Below are positions 1 through 7,590 of a stretch of 64,000 nt of DNA, piece by piece (within the stretch, counting starts at the first letter, position 1; every line of letters begins with the position of its first letter). A program made the position numbers and the translations under genes. The stretch spans positions 124,001 to 188,000 of the forward strand of contig CAVTPZ010000037.1 in assembly GCA_963736685.1 (NCBI GenBank). Reading direction: 5' to 3'. The notes below the pieces were generated by a model. It was not told the origin of the DNA, did no database searches, and saw only the letters and a program-made list of their open reading frames with translations. This stretch comes from DASUPK01 sp963736685. Its GTDB lineage: Bacteria > Actinomycetota > Thermoleophilia > Solirubrobacterales > 70-9.

Positions 1-689
1 GCCTCATAGAGCAGCAACAGGGGCACCGTCTCGATCAGCATCGTCACGGGATCGACCCCCGGAAGCGCGGCAGCGATCACCGCGCAGACGACATAGGCAT
101 ATCGCCGGTTCGCCGAGAGCTGCGCGGGGGTGATCACCCCAAGGCGAGTGATGGCCAGGATGCCCACGGGGACTTGGAAGACAAGGCCCACCGCCAGCAG
201 CGTGGTCGTGAGGAAGCTGTAGTAGTCGTGTGCCCTCACCTGGATGTTGAACTGGCCGCTGTTGAAGTCGAGCAGGAACTTGGCCGCTGCCGGGACGACG
301 ACGAAGTACGCGAAGACGACGCCGGCGATGAAGAGAATGGGGATCAGCACGAGGAGCGGCACGATCACCTGCCGCTCGCGGGGCGCGAACGCGGGGACGA
401 CGAAGGCGTAGGCCTGGTAGAGGATCACCGGAAGCGAGATCAACAGCGCCGACCAGCCGACGACCGTGAGCGTTGTCGTGAAGGGCTCGGTGATGCCGAA
501 GGTGATCGGCTCCCGGCCAGCTGGGAGAGGCGCGTTCGCGATCGCCAGCAGCATGTGGTTCTGCCAGAAGCAGAGCGCCAGGGCGACGCCGAAGACCGCA
601 GCCGAGACAACGAGGCGGTGTCTGAGCTCGTCGAGGTGCTCGACGAGGGTAAGCCGGTCGTCAGGACCGACGGTCTTCAGGCGAGCCAT
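1..689 (-). CDS. tatC: Sec-independent protein translocase TatC (first copy, C-terminus cut by window edge)
   Basis: Polytopic core subunit of the twin-arginine translocase, which exports folded proteins. About 229 residues are visible. The N-terminus carries the LTLVEHLDELRHRL cytoplasmic motif typical of TatC, followed by hydrophobic segments, the FCYFVV-like region seen here as FAYFVVVPAA, and the SANRRYAYV stretch before TM5. The reading frame runs off the window, so the last membrane segment is missing. The start is the ATG at 689. It lies 8 nt downstream of tatA in the same direction, forming a tatAC operon. The protein is closely similar in sequence to the second TatC at 12464-13249, so the two pairs are paralogous. 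Confidence 0.93.
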   Translation of the reverse strand, partial: MARLKTVGPDDRLTLVEHLDELRHRLVVSAAVFGVALALCFWQNHMLLAIANAPLPAGREPITFGITEPFTTTLTVVGWSALLISLPVILYQAYAFVVPAFAPRERQVIVPLLVLIPILFIAGVVFAYFVVVPAAAKFLLDFNSGQFNIQVRAHDYYSFLTTTLLAVGLVFQVPVGILAITRLGVITPAQLSANRRYAYVVCAVIAAALPGVDPVTMLIETVPLLLLYE

Positions 690-697
690 TGAGCCGA

Positions 698-892
698 TCA
701 GGCGCTCTCTGAGGAGCGCTGGATCGTTTGAGGCTTCTTCTCCTCGTCATCGTGGTCGCCGCTGACGGATCCCCGGAACTCGCGGATCCCCTTGCCGACC
801 GAACGGCCGAGCTCCGGGAGACGCTTGGGTCCGAAGACAACGAGAGCGATGATCAAGACGACGAGAACTTCCATTGGTCCGATATTTGGCAT
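698..892 (-). CDS. tatA: Twin-arginine translocase subunit TatA/TatE (first copy)
   Basis: A 64-residue pore-forming Tat subunit. It has one N-terminal membrane helix (residues about 4-20), the FGPKRLPELGRSVGKG hinge and amphipathic-helix signature, and a short charged tail. The open frame extends far upstream, but the ATG at 892 is chosen because the TatA signature starts MPNIGPMEVL and an AGGAGG ribosome site lies just upstream. It is transcribed ahead of tatC. A divergent Tat-signal protein starts at 1054, so this pair may serve its neighbour. Confidence 0.92.
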   Translation of the reverse strand: MPNIGPMEVLVVLIIALVVFGPKRLPELGRSVGKGIREFRGSVSGDHDDEEKKPQTIQRSSESA

Positions 893-1053
893 GCCTCCTC
901 TACGCCGGGGGAAGCGCGATCGGATCAAACGGCGGGCGATTTCTTTTTCACCTCCAACTGATCCAACGCGGACCGGACTGGCGTAGCGAGGTTCCGAATC
1001 CAAAGGTCGACCCGGCCGGGAATCCTCGGTCCTTCGGCCAGTTAGGAGGCAAC

Positions 1054-1716
1054 ATGGCTGACTCAGCGATTGCGCGAGTCGTCTCGGACCCGGTCTCACG
1101 CCGGCGGTTCATCGGCGTCGGCGGGGGCTCGACGGCGATCGCCGCCTTCGTCGCGGCCTGCGGCGGTGGAGACTCAAACGGCAGCACCAGCACCACGGAG
1201 AGCGCGGCCGCGATCCCGCCGCCGCCCGAAGCACAGTTCGGCAAGGGCGACCTCGGGATCCTCAATTACGCCCTCACGCTCGAGTACCTGGAGACGGCGT
1301 TCTACGGGGACGTCATCAAGAGCGGGCTGTTCTCGGGATCGAGTCTCGAGACCATCCGCAAGTTCGGCGACGAGGAAGCGCAGCATGTGGCGGCGCTGAC
1401 CGCCGCCATCAAGCAGTTCGGCGGCACTCCGGCCACTGCGCCGAAGACGAAGTTCCCGCTGCAGGACGCCAACTCCGTCCTCATGCTGGCTGCCACGGTC
1501 GAGAACCTCGGTGCCGCAGCGTATCTGGGCCAGGCCGGCAACATCCAGAGCCCGGACGTGCTCGCGTCGGCGCTCGCAATTCACTCGGTGGAGGGCCGGC
1601 ATGCCGCGGCGCTCAACACGCTGTTGGGGCAATCGATCGTCCCCGACGGCGCCTTCGCCAAGCCCGCGGCTCCGAGCATGGTGCTCGATTCCGTCATGCC
1701 GTTCATCGTCAGCTAG
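1054..1716 (+). CDS. Tat-exported ferritin-like domain lipoprotein
   Basis: A 220-residue protein. The N-terminus has a twin-arginine motif, SRRRFIG (residues 15-21), a hydrophobic segment and a lipobox-like FVAAC with Cys36, so it is probably exported by Tat and lipid-anchored. The rest matches the Ferritin_2 (PF13668) family: LNYALTLEYLETAFY, then DEEAQHVAAL and EGRHAAALN supply the Glu/His residues of a four-helix bundle. Family members are poorly characterised; metal binding or oxidation is inferred. The start ATG has a GGAGG site 6-7 nt upstream. It is divergent from tatA and followed by a paralogue. Confidence 0.85.
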   Translation: MADSAIARVVSDPVSRRRFIGVGGGSTAIAAFVAACGGGDSNGSTSTTESAAAIPPPPEAQFGKGDLGILNYALTLEYLETAFYGDVIKSGLFSGSSLETIRKFGDEEAQHVAALTAAIKQFGGTPATAPKTKFPLQDANSVLMLAATVENLGAAAYLGQAGNIQSPDVLASALAIHSVEGRHAAALNTLLGQSIVPDGAFAKPAAPSMVLDSVMPFIVS

Positions 1717-1742
1717 ACGACTCGGCGAGAAAGGAGAAACAA

Positions 1743-2372
1743 ATGAACGACAGTGAACTCGTCAACCCGGAGCTCGCCGAGGTCGAGATGGAGCCGCTCA
1801 ACCGGAGCGCCCTGTTGCTGAAGGGCGCGATGGCCGCCGGCGCCGTCTACGGACTCGGGATGGTGACGCCGTTCGTCCGCAGCGCTTTCGCTTCATCGGA
1901 CACCGGCGACATCGACATCCTGAATTTCGCCCTGACTCTGGAGTACCTGGAGTCGAGCTTCTACCAGGAGGCGAAGTCCAGGGCCAAGGCGAGCGGTGAC
2001 CTGCAGAGCCTGATCGAGTTGATCTCGGGCGACGAGGATCAGCACGTCGCAGCATTGATCGCCTCGATCAAGCAGATGGGCGGGACACCGGTCGTAGAGC
2101 CGAAGTTCGATTTCCCATACAAGGACACGGCGGGATTCCTGACGCTGGCCCAGACGTTCGAGGACACCGGAGTGAGCGCATACAACGGCGCCGCCCCGAT
2201 GATCTCCTCGAAGGCCGTGCTCGGCTCAGCGGGCTCGATCGTCCAGGTCGAGGCGCGACACGCAGCGGCGATCCGGCTCCAGAACAAGACCGAGCCGGCT
2301 CCGGACGCTTTCGACCCCTCGCTCAGCAAGGCGCAGGTGACGAAGGCTGTTCAGCCGTTCATCGTCGGCTAG
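1743..2372 (+). CDS. Exported ferritin-like domain protein (paralogue)
   Basis: A 209-residue protein with the same Ferritin_2 fold signature as the upstream gene: LNFALTLEYLESSFYQEA, DEDQHVAALIASIKQMGGTP and EARHAAAIR. The N-terminal hydrophobic segment (about residues 22-46) ends in a probable cleavage region, but the twin arginine is replaced by NRS, so it may use Sec, lack a classical Tat signal, or ride with its Tat-borne partner. An AAAGGAG ribosome site precedes the ATG. The 26-nt gap indicates an operon with the previous gene. Its stop codon shares a CTAG with the convergent gene downstream. Confidence 0.83.
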   Translation: MNDSELVNPELAEVEMEPLNRSALLLKGAMAAGAVYGLGMVTPFVRSAFASSDTGDIDILNFALTLEYLESSFYQEAKSRAKASGDLQSLIELISGDEDQHVAALIASIKQMGGTPVVEPKFDFPYKDTAGFLTLAQTFEDTGVSAYNGAAPMISSKAVLGSAGSIVQVEARHAAAIRLQNKTEPAPDAFDPSLSKAQVTKAVQPFIVG

Positions 2373-2764
2373 CGCTCGAACTGGAACTCGCCCGGCCGAG
2401 GCGAGGGGACGTAGGAGCTGGCCGGCGGGGATGTGTAGACGGGCAGCGAAGGTCCTGCGGCTGTCGGCGTGGCGGGATGTCCTCGATGGTGCGGGTGCGC
2501 TCGCTCCCGGTTTGGGAGCAGGCGCACCCGCCCTCGTCGGTGTTCAGCGGTCCGCTGGCCCCGGCGAGGGGCCGCAGGGGCCGACGGCGCGGGATCGACG
2601 TGAACGCCGGCCAGGGGCGCGGGTGTGAGTCCAACGTCAGGCGGGACCGGCGGTGGCGCATCGCCGCCGAGCAGGGCAGGCAGGGAGGCGATTCCCGCCA
2701 CCGCCGCGGCCACCACCGCCGCGACCCGCCCCACGCTCGCCCACCTGATCTGCTTGCCGGACAC
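2369..2764 (-). CDS. Hypothetical membrane-anchored, proline-rich protein
   Basis: A 131-residue frame with a GTG start. It shows a short N-terminal basic stretch, one hydrophobic helix (residues about 12-32), and then a low-complexity Pro/Ala/Arg-rich exterior ending PSPRPGEFQFER. No family is recognised. The layout is that of a small anchored or secreted protein, but the middle part is compositionally like an out-of-frame translation of GC-rich DNA, so the gene could be shorter or spurious. It converges on the ferritin-like gene with a shared CTAG stop. Confidence 0.4.
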   Translation of the reverse strand: MSGKQIRWASVGRVAAVVAAAVAGIASLPALLGGDAPPPVPPDVGLTPAPLAGVHVDPAPSAPAAPRRGQRTAEHRRGRVRLLPNRERAHPHHRGHPATPTAAGPSLPVYTSPPASSYVPSPRPGEFQFER

Positions 2765-2799
2765 CCACGCTTGAGGTCACGCGGGTGGACGTTCTCCCC

Positions 2800-2805
2800 T
2801 ATAGT
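2800..2805 (+). promoter_or_regulatory. -10 box of rpsF (TATAGT)
   Basis: TATAGT ends 11 nt before the GTG of rpsF and no Shine-Dalgarno site lies between, so the transcript would have almost no leader. No convincing -35 is visible at the usual distance. Confidence 0.55.
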
Positions 2806-2816
2806 CGCCCGTCGCT

Positions 2817-3218
2817 GTGAACCGCAACTACGAACTCGTATTGATGCTCGATCCCGAGGCCGCCGACGAGGCCCGCGAGAAGGTCGCGGGCGACGTCAAG
2901 CAGGCGATCGAGGGCGCGGGCACGCTCGACCAGGCCGACGTCTGGGGCGTGCGCAAGCTCGCCTACGAGATCAAGCGGCGCAACGAGGCCGACTACCGCT
3001 TCTTTCGCTTCCAGGGCGAGCCGGAGCTGCTCGAGCGACTGGATCACAACCTGAAGATCACCGACGGCGTCCTGCGCTTCCGGATCTTCAAGGTCGATCC
3101 CGACGCCCCGGCGAACCCGCCGCCCGCCATCGAGCGGCCCATGGCGATCGAGGGTGCCCGCCCCGACCGCGAAGATCGGCCGCGCCGCGGTCGTCGCGAC
3201 GACCGCGACTCCGATTAG
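2817..3218 (+). CDS. rpsF: 30S ribosomal protein S6
   Basis: A 133-residue S6 of the small-subunit platform, binding 16S rRNA together with S18. It begins NYELVLMLDP and contains the conserved KLAYEIKRRNEADYRFFRF strand and LKITDGVLRFRIFK. The tail beyond residue 100 is Pro/Arg/Asp-rich and longer than in E. coli. The GTG start is fixed by the conserved first strand. It is the first gene of an rpsF-ssb-rpsR-rplI ribosomal/replication cluster. Confidence 0.97.
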   Translation: MNRNYELVLMLDPEAADEAREKVAGDVKQAIEGAGTLDQADVWGVRKLAYEIKRRNEADYRFFRFQGEPELLERLDHNLKITDGVLRFRIFKVDPDAPANPPPAIERPMAIEGARPDREDRPRRGRRDDRDSD

Positions 3219-3221
3219 ACG

Positions 3222-3250
3222 GGTTGCTCCTCGCTTCGCTGCGGAGCACC
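3222..3250 (+). other. GC-rich stem-loop between rpsF and ssb
   Basis: GGTTGCTCC pairs with GGAGCACC (one bulge) around a TCGCTTCGCTGC loop region just after the rpsF stop. There is no T-tract, so it is a weak terminator candidate or a processing or attenuation hairpin. Confidence 0.35.
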
Positions 3251-3314
3251 CTCGCATCCGCGCAGTTTCCGGCCTTTCTTCCCCAGCGGGGGGAGAACCG
3301 ACCGTGCGGCGACC

Positions 3315-3333
3315 TAAGATCGATGTTCGCGAA
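3315..3333 (+). promoter_or_regulatory. Candidate ssb promoter -10 with overlapping palindrome
   Basis: TAAGAT (3315-3320) fits a TANNNT -10 box, and the 8-bp palindrome TTCGCGAA (3326-3333) falls at the predicted transcription start, about 27 nt before the ssb GTG. This would give ssb its own, possibly repressed, transcript. It does not match the GAAC-N4-GTTC SOS box of other actinobacteria. Confidence 0.35.
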
Positions 3334-3359
3334 TCAATTAGAGAAGAGGAGTTGATCAA

Positions 3360-3836
3360 GTGGCGGGTTCGAACATCAATACGGTCGTGATCACGGGAAA
3401 TCTGACCAAGGACCCCGAGCTGCGCTCGACGCCCGGCGGGACGTCCGTCTGCAAGCTTCGCGTGGCCGTCAACAGCCGTCGCAAGGACGGCCAGAGCGGC
3501 GAGTGGGTCGACAAGCCCAACTACTTCGATGTCACCGTCTGGGGCGCGCAGGGCGAGAACTGCGCCAACTACCTCTCCAAGGGCCGCCCGGTCGCCGTCG
3601 AGGGACGGCTCGACTGGCGCGAGTGGGAGGCCCAGGACGGCTCCAAGCGCCAGGCCGTCGAGATCATCGCCAACAGCGTCCAGTTCCTGGGCTCGCGCTC
3701 GGACAACGCGGGTGGCGGCGGTGGCGGCAACGGGACCTTCCAGCCGAGCTCAGACGTGCCGGCCGACACCTCGGACTTCGAGGGCGCGAGTGTCGGCTCG
3801 GGTGGCGGCGGCTCGGACGACGACATTCCGTTCTAG
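3360..3836 (+). CDS. ssb: Single-stranded DNA-binding protein
   Basis: A 158-residue SSB that coats single-stranded DNA at replication forks. It has an N-terminal OB fold (residues 1-112) with NTVVITGNLTKDPELRSTPGG, the NYFDVTVWGAQGENCANYLSKG core and a WREWEAQDG strand. A Gly-rich linker follows and then the acidic tip DDDIPF, which docks partner proteins. The GTG start has a GAGGAG ribosome site. A flanking position with rpsF and rpsR is standard, but here an inverted gene separates it from rpsR. Confidence 0.97.
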   Translation: MAGSNINTVVITGNLTKDPELRSTPGGTSVCKLRVAVNSRRKDGQSGEWVDKPNYFDVTVWGAQGENCANYLSKGRPVAVEGRLDWREWEAQDGSKRQAVEIIANSVQFLGSRSDNAGGGGGGNGTFQPSSDVPADTSDFEGASVGSGGGGSDDDIPF

Positions 3837-3867
3837 CCGGCCGTCAGCGTCTGCCCGGAACGCCCGG

Positions 3868-4302
3868 CTACGCCGCGCCTGCGGCCGCCAGTGCGTCGCG
3901 GCGCTCCGTGAAGTCCCTGATCAACACGATGTGGGCGTCCTGAACGGTGACGACCGTGAAGATGCGCTGGTGCACCGAAGCGCCGCTGTCCTTTCCACGG
4001 ATCGAGTTCTGCGAGGTGCAGAGGACGTGGTCGCCGCCCAGATCCGAGATGTCTTCGATGGATATCCGCCAATCGTCGGCGGCTTCCAGCCAGGCCGTGA
4101 CGAGGTCCAGCCACGCATCCCTTCCGTGAACTGCGTCTCTCATGAAGGGAGGCTTCCATTCGGCTTCGGGAGCTACGGCAGCAAACGCCTCGTCAACCAG
4201 CGGATATTCCCTGATCGGCACGGGGTCATTCCAGTACTGGGCCAACAGCTGATCGAGGTGCTCGAAATAGTCCCGGACGATCTGGACGTTCTCGCTGGCC
4301 AT
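3868..4302 (-). CDS. SnoaL-like / NTF2-fold protein
   Basis: A 144-residue protein of the SnoaL/NTF2-like alpha+beta barrel type: a long first helix (VQIVRDYFEHLDQLL), a region with FMRDAVHGRDAWLDLVTAWLEAADDW, and C-terminal strands ending VQDAHIVLIRDFTERRDALAAAG. Such proteins are enzymes or ligand-binding modules with very varied substrates, so no reaction can be assigned. It is inserted on the opposite strand between ssb and rpsR, which normally form one operon. The ATG start is preceded by no clear ribosome site. Confidence 0.75.
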   Translation of the reverse strand: MASENVQIVRDYFEHLDQLLAQYWNDPVPIREYPLVDEAFAAVAPEAEWKPPFMRDAVHGRDAWLDLVTAWLEAADDWRISIEDISDLGGDHVLCTSQNSIRGKDSGASVHQRIFTVVTVQDAHIVLIRDFTERRDALAAAGAA

Positions 4303-4361
4303 TCCGTTGCTCAGTCTCGCAGTAGTGAGCTGGGCCGGGCCGCTACCATGCGCGCTCGTTC

Positions 4362-4631
4362 ATGGCGCGACAGCAACGACAGCAGACTCCCACCGGCAAC
4401 CGCAGACGCCGCGGCCCCGCCGACCGCGGGCGGCCGCGGAAGTACACGCGGCTCAACGTCGAGGCGATCGACTACAAGGACCTGAACCTGCTGCGGCGGT
4501 TCATCTCCGACCGCGGCAAGACCCGCTCGCGGCGCGTCACCGGACTCTCCCGGAAGCACCAGCAGCAGCTCGCGCTGGCAGTGAAGCGCGCCCGCGAGCT
4601 CGCCCTGCTGCCCTACGTCGGCGAGCGCTAG
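4362..4631 (+). CDS. rpsR: 30S ribosomal protein S18
   Basis: An 89-residue S18, partner of S6 on the 30S platform. The conserved core is IDYKDLNLLRRFISDRGKTRSRRVTGLSRKHQQQLALAVKRARELALLPY; the basic N-terminal arm is slightly longer than average. The four-cysteine zinc site of some S18 proteins is absent, so this is the Cys-minus form. A TACCAT box (4344-4349) ends 12 nt before the ATG and may give a near-leaderless transcript. The gene is followed by rplI after 4 nt. Confidence 0.95.
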   Translation: MARQQRQQTPTGNRRRRGPADRGRPRKYTRLNVEAIDYKDLNLLRRFISDRGKTRSRRVTGLSRKHQQQLALAVKRARELALLPYVGER

Positions 4632-4635
4632 GCCG

Positions 4636-5091
4636 ATGGCCGAGGCGGTTCTGCTCAAGGACGTGGAGGGCCTCGGAGAGGCGGGGACGGCGATCGACGT
4701 CTCCCCCGGCTATCTGCGCAACTACCTCGTCCCGCGCAAGCTCGCGCAGCCCGCGACCAAGGGCGCCCTCGAGGAGGCCCAGCGCAAGCGGGAGCGCGCG
4801 GAGGAGGCCGAGAAGCAGGCCGCGGAGCGCGCCGGCGAGACCTCTGCACTGCTGTCCAAGACCGTGCTGACGATCAACCACCGCGCCGGGGAGGACGGGA
4901 AGCTGTTCGGCTCGGTCACCTCCGCCGAGATCGCCGAGGCGATCCAGGCCGCGCGCAGCATCAAGGTCGACCGCAAGAAGATCCGCCTCGAGGAGCCGAT
5001 CCGCGAGACCGGCACCTACATGGTCGACGTCGAGGTCGGTGGCGGCGTCACCGCCTCGGTCAAGACGATCGTCGCGGAAGCGAAGGAGTAG
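4636..5091 (+). CDS. rplI: 50S ribosomal protein L9
   Basis: A 151-residue L9 of normal length. The N-terminal rRNA-binding domain shows VLLKDVEGLGEAGTAIDVSPGYLRNYLVPRKLA, followed by the long charged connecting helix (residues about 40-75) and the C-terminal domain with GEDGKLFGSVTSAEIAEAI. It is co-directional with rpsR and probably co-transcribed. A strong palindrome follows the stop. Confidence 0.96.
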   Translation: MAEAVLLKDVEGLGEAGTAIDVSPGYLRNYLVPRKLAQPATKGALEEAQRKRERAEEAEKQAAERAGETSALLSKTVLTINHRAGEDGKLFGSVTSAEIAEAIQAARSIKVDRKKIRLEEPIRETGTYMVDVEVGGGVTASVKTIVAEAKE

Positions 5092-5114
5092 GGCGCAAAA
5101 ACCGTCCTTCTTCG

Positions 5115-5135
5115 CCAGGCACGATTCGTGCCTGG
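5115..5135. repeat. 21-bp palindrome downstream of rplI
   Basis: CCAGGCACGA and TCGTGCCTGG are perfect inverted halves around a single T. There is no T-tract, so it may be a stable hairpin at the rplI 3' end or a dimeric protein binding site in the rplI-dnaB spacer. Confidence 0.6.
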
Positions 5136-5172
5136 AATCCGGCGACCGCAAATAGCCACAACTTGCCTGCGG

Positions 5173-5195
5173 GCACCAGGCGCCTGTGGTTTTCT
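5173..5195 (+). terminator. Possible intrinsic terminator between rplI and dnaB
   Basis: An ACCAGGC/GCCTGTGGT imperfect stem is followed by GGTTTTCTT. The stem is short and imperfect, so this is only a candidate. It would separate the ribosomal operon from dnaB. Confidence 0.35.
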
Positions 5196-5317
5196 TGCCT
5201 GGCTCGCGCGGGTTTGGTTCCACCAAGGGGCAGACGCGGATCCGCCGGGCCTATATCCAGACTGGAGAGAGACTCGGCCGCACGGTCGAGTGATCCCCTG
5301 CGCAAACCGAGGAGCAG

Positions 5318-6769
5318 TTGGCGACCAACGGAACACCCACCATCGTCCCGCCACAGAACCTGGAGGCCGAGGAGTCCGTGCTCGGCGCGATGCTGGTGGC
5401 GGAGTCGACGATCGAGCCGGTCCTGATCGACGTCCGCCTGCAGTCCGAGGACTTCTACCGCGATCGCCACCGCACCATCTACGACGCGATCAGGCGCCTC
5501 CACGAAGACGCGAACCCCGTCGACGTCCTGACCGTCTCCGAGCAGCTCGCCCAGCACGGCCAGCTCGATGCGATCGGCGGGCGGGACGTCGTCGCCAGCC
5601 TGGCGGCCAGGGTCCCCGCGCCCGGCAGCGCCAAGCACTACGCGCAGATCGTCAAGCAGAACTCGCTGATGCGCCGCCTCGACCTGGCGGCGAAGCGGAT
5701 CCAGCAGTCGGTCGCTGAGCGCGATGGCGAGCCCTCCGAGCTGGTCGAGCAGGCGGAGCGCCTGCTCTTCCAGGTTGCCCACGAGGAGCGCGCCGTCGAC
5801 TTCCGGGAGATCGGCGAGATCCTTCACGACGAGATCGACAAGCTCGAGGCGCTCGCGGCAGGCACCTCGGACATCACGGGTACCCCCTCCGGTTTCCGCG
5901 ACCTCGACGACAAGACCGGCGGCTTCCAGCCAGGCAACCTGGTCGTGATCGCCGCCCGGCCGGCGATGGGCAAGTCCACGCTGGTCTGCGACTTCGCCCA
6001 GAACGTGTCCATGAAGCACCAGAAGCCGGTCGCGCTCTTCTCCCTGGAGATGTCGGAGATGGAGCTCGCTCACCGCTTCATCGGCTCGCAGTCGCGCATC
6101 TCCTCGGATCGACTCCGCAAGGGCAAGGTCGCCCAGAAGGACTGGCCGAAGGTCGTCAAGGCCTGCAACCAGCTCGAATCCGCGCCGCTCTGGATCGACG
6201 ACTCCTCCGACCTCGGTCTGCTGGACCTGCGCGCCAAAGCGAGGCGCCTCCACGCCCAGGAGAAGAGCCGCGGCAACGACGGGCTCGGCATGGTGATCGT
6301 CGACTACATGCAGCTGATGCGGTCAGACGATGCGCGAGCCAACCGGGTGGAGCAGGTCTCCCAGTTCAGCCGCGGGCTCAAGATCCTTGCGCGTGAGCTC
6401 GCCGTGCCGGTGATCGCCATCTCCCAGCTCTCCCGCGCCCCCGAGCAGCGTCCCGACAAGCGGCCGATCCTCTCCGACCTGCGGGAGTCCGGCGCAATCG
6501 AGCAGGACGCGGACCTGGTCGGATTCCTCTACCGCGACGAGTACTACAACAAGGAGGCCTCCGAGGATCCGGGCGGCGCCGAGCTGATCATCGCCAAGCA
6601 CCGCAACGGGCCGGTCGGAACCGTGAACCTGGTCTTCCTGGAGCACTACCCGAAGTTCGCCGACCGGGCGCGGGGGGAGCAGCCCGTGGAGCAGCCGGCC
6701 GGCGAGAGCCCGCCCGTGGAGGACATCGGCAGTGAGGGTGACCAGTTCGCGGACGCGGAGGAGCTCTGA
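5318..6769 (+). CDS. dnaB: Replicative DNA helicase DnaB
   Basis: A 483-residue hexameric 5'-3' fork helicase. The N-terminal domain begins PPQNLEAEESVLGAMLV. The RecA-like C-terminal domain has GFRDLDDKTGGFQPGNLVVIAARPAMGKST (Walker A), MVIVDYMQLM (Walker B), the SQFSRGLKILARELAVPVIAISQLSR stretch and LSDLRESGAIEQDADLV. Length is normal and no intein interrupts these motifs, although DnaB is a frequent intein host. The TTG start (5318) is chosen because it has GGAG 3 nt upstream and precedes the conserved N-terminus; the first ATG would cut into that domain. The loader-like gene follows after 1 nt. Confidence 0.96.
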   Translation: MATNGTPTIVPPQNLEAEESVLGAMLVAESTIEPVLIDVRLQSEDFYRDRHRTIYDAIRRLHEDANPVDVLTVSEQLAQHGQLDAIGGRDVVASLAARVPAPGSAKHYAQIVKQNSLMRRLDLAAKRIQQSVAERDGEPSELVEQAERLLFQVAHEERAVDFREIGEILHDEIDKLEALAAGTSDITGTPSGFRDLDDKTGGFQPGNLVVIAARPAMGKSTLVCDFAQNVSMKHQKPVALFSLEMSEMELAHRFIGSQSRISSDRLRKGKVAQKDWPKVVKACNQLESAPLWIDDSSDLGLLDLRAKARRLHAQEKSRGNDGLGMVIVDYMQLMRSDDARANRVEQVSQFSRGLKILARELAVPVIAISQLSRAPEQRPDKRPILSDLRESGAIEQDADLVGFLYRDEYYNKEASEDPGGAELIIAKHRNGPVGTVNLVFLEHYPKFADRARGEQPVEQPAGESPPVEDIGSEGDQFADAEEL

Positions 6770-6770
6770 G

Positions 6771-7541
6771 GTGGCGATCCGCCCCGCATCGAACGAGCGT
6801 CAGCCCTGCCGCCTCGGCATCTGCGACGGATCCGGCTGGATCCTCGGTCCGGAGGACGTCGCCCGGCCCTGCGACTGTCGCTCGCGGATGGTGGCGAAGG
6901 CACGGCTGCGCGGCATCGACTCGGTGATCCCCGCCAAGTACCGCGGCGTCTCCTTCGACCGTCCTCCGGTCACCCAGATGAACGAGATCGTGGTGCGTCG
7001 GGTGCGCGATTACACGAGGGCGATCGACGAGAACATCCAGAGCGGCCGAGGCCTCTGGCTCTACGGCAGCTCTGGCACCGGGAAGACGACGCTTGCGATG
7101 CTCGTCTCCAGGGTCGCGCTGGAGTCCGGCAGGTCGGTCGCGATCTACTCCCTGCCGAAGCTCCTGGCCCGGATCCGCCGCACCTTCGACGCCGAGACCG
7201 GCGAGCAGTCCTATTCCGACCTCTTCGAGAGGCTCGCGACGGTCGACCTCCTGCACATCGACGACCTCGGCGCCGAGAACCGCACCGAGTGGGTCCTGGA
7301 GCAGCTCTACGCCCTCGTCAACGAGCGCTACGAGGCTCAGCGCTCGCTGGTGGTCACCACCAACCTCGAGGAGCACGAACTCGAGGACCAGATCGGCGCC
7401 CGGGTCGTCTCCCGCCTGGTCGAAATGTGCGGTGACCCGCTGCCCCTCTTCGACGAGGACCGCCGCATGCGCGTCTCCGCGGATGTCGCGACCTCACTCG
7501 GCGAGGGCGGCGGCTCGGCCCTCGGACCGCTCGACCACTAG
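6771..7541 (+). CDS. DnaC/IstB-like AAA+ ATPase with N-terminal cysteine cluster
   Basis: A 256-residue protein. An N-terminal CRLGICDGSG...CDC pattern (residues about 12-38) looks like a zinc site. It is followed by a DnaC/DnaI-type AAA+ domain: GLWLYGSSGTGKTTLAM (Walker A), LLHIDDLGAENRTEW (Walker B), TTNLEEHELEDQIGARVVSRL (sensor 1 and Arg-finger region). The organisation resembles DnaI of Bacillus, which loads DnaB. The gene directly follows dnaB with its GTG 1 nt past the stop, so a helicase-loading role is a fair inference. Transposon IstB is unlikely because no istA is nearby. Confidence 0.85.
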   Translation: MAIRPASNERQPCRLGICDGSGWILGPEDVARPCDCRSRMVAKARLRGIDSVIPAKYRGVSFDRPPVTQMNEIVVRRVRDYTRAIDENIQSGRGLWLYGSSGTGKTTLAMLVSRVALESGRSVAIYSLPKLLARIRRTFDAETGEQSYSDLFERLATVDLLHIDDLGAENRTEWVLEQLYALVNERYEAQRSLVVTTNLEEHELEDQIGARVVSRLVEMCGDPLPLFDEDRRMRVSADVATSLGEGGGSALGPLDH

Positions 7542-7574
7542 CCGCCACCAGGCCGCACCGCCTGCCCGGACCCT

Positions 7575-7580
7575 CATAAT
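7575..7580 (+). promoter_or_regulatory. -10-like box of purA (CATAAT)
   Basis: CATAAT lies 10 nt before the purA ATG; no Shine-Dalgarno site is present between them. It is consistent with a transcript starting at or within a few nt of the start codon. Confidence 0.45.
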
Positions 7581-7590
7581 TCCCCCGGTC

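Noticed and set aside
2369..2764. Firm assignment of the proline-rich gene
   Set aside because: The composition matches shadow-frame translation in its middle part, so it is kept only as low-confidence hypothetical.
3326..3333. SOS/LexA box ahead of ssb
   Set aside because: TTCGCGAA does not fit the GAAC-N4-GTTC type consensus, so it is kept only as an unspecified palindrome.
5318..6769. Intein in DnaB
   Set aside because: The Walker A, Walker B and following motifs are contiguous and length is normal.
6771..7541. IstB transposition helper
   Set aside because: The AAA+ motifs are shared, but there is no IstA transposase, no terminal repeats, and the gene is tied to dnaB by a 1-nt gap.
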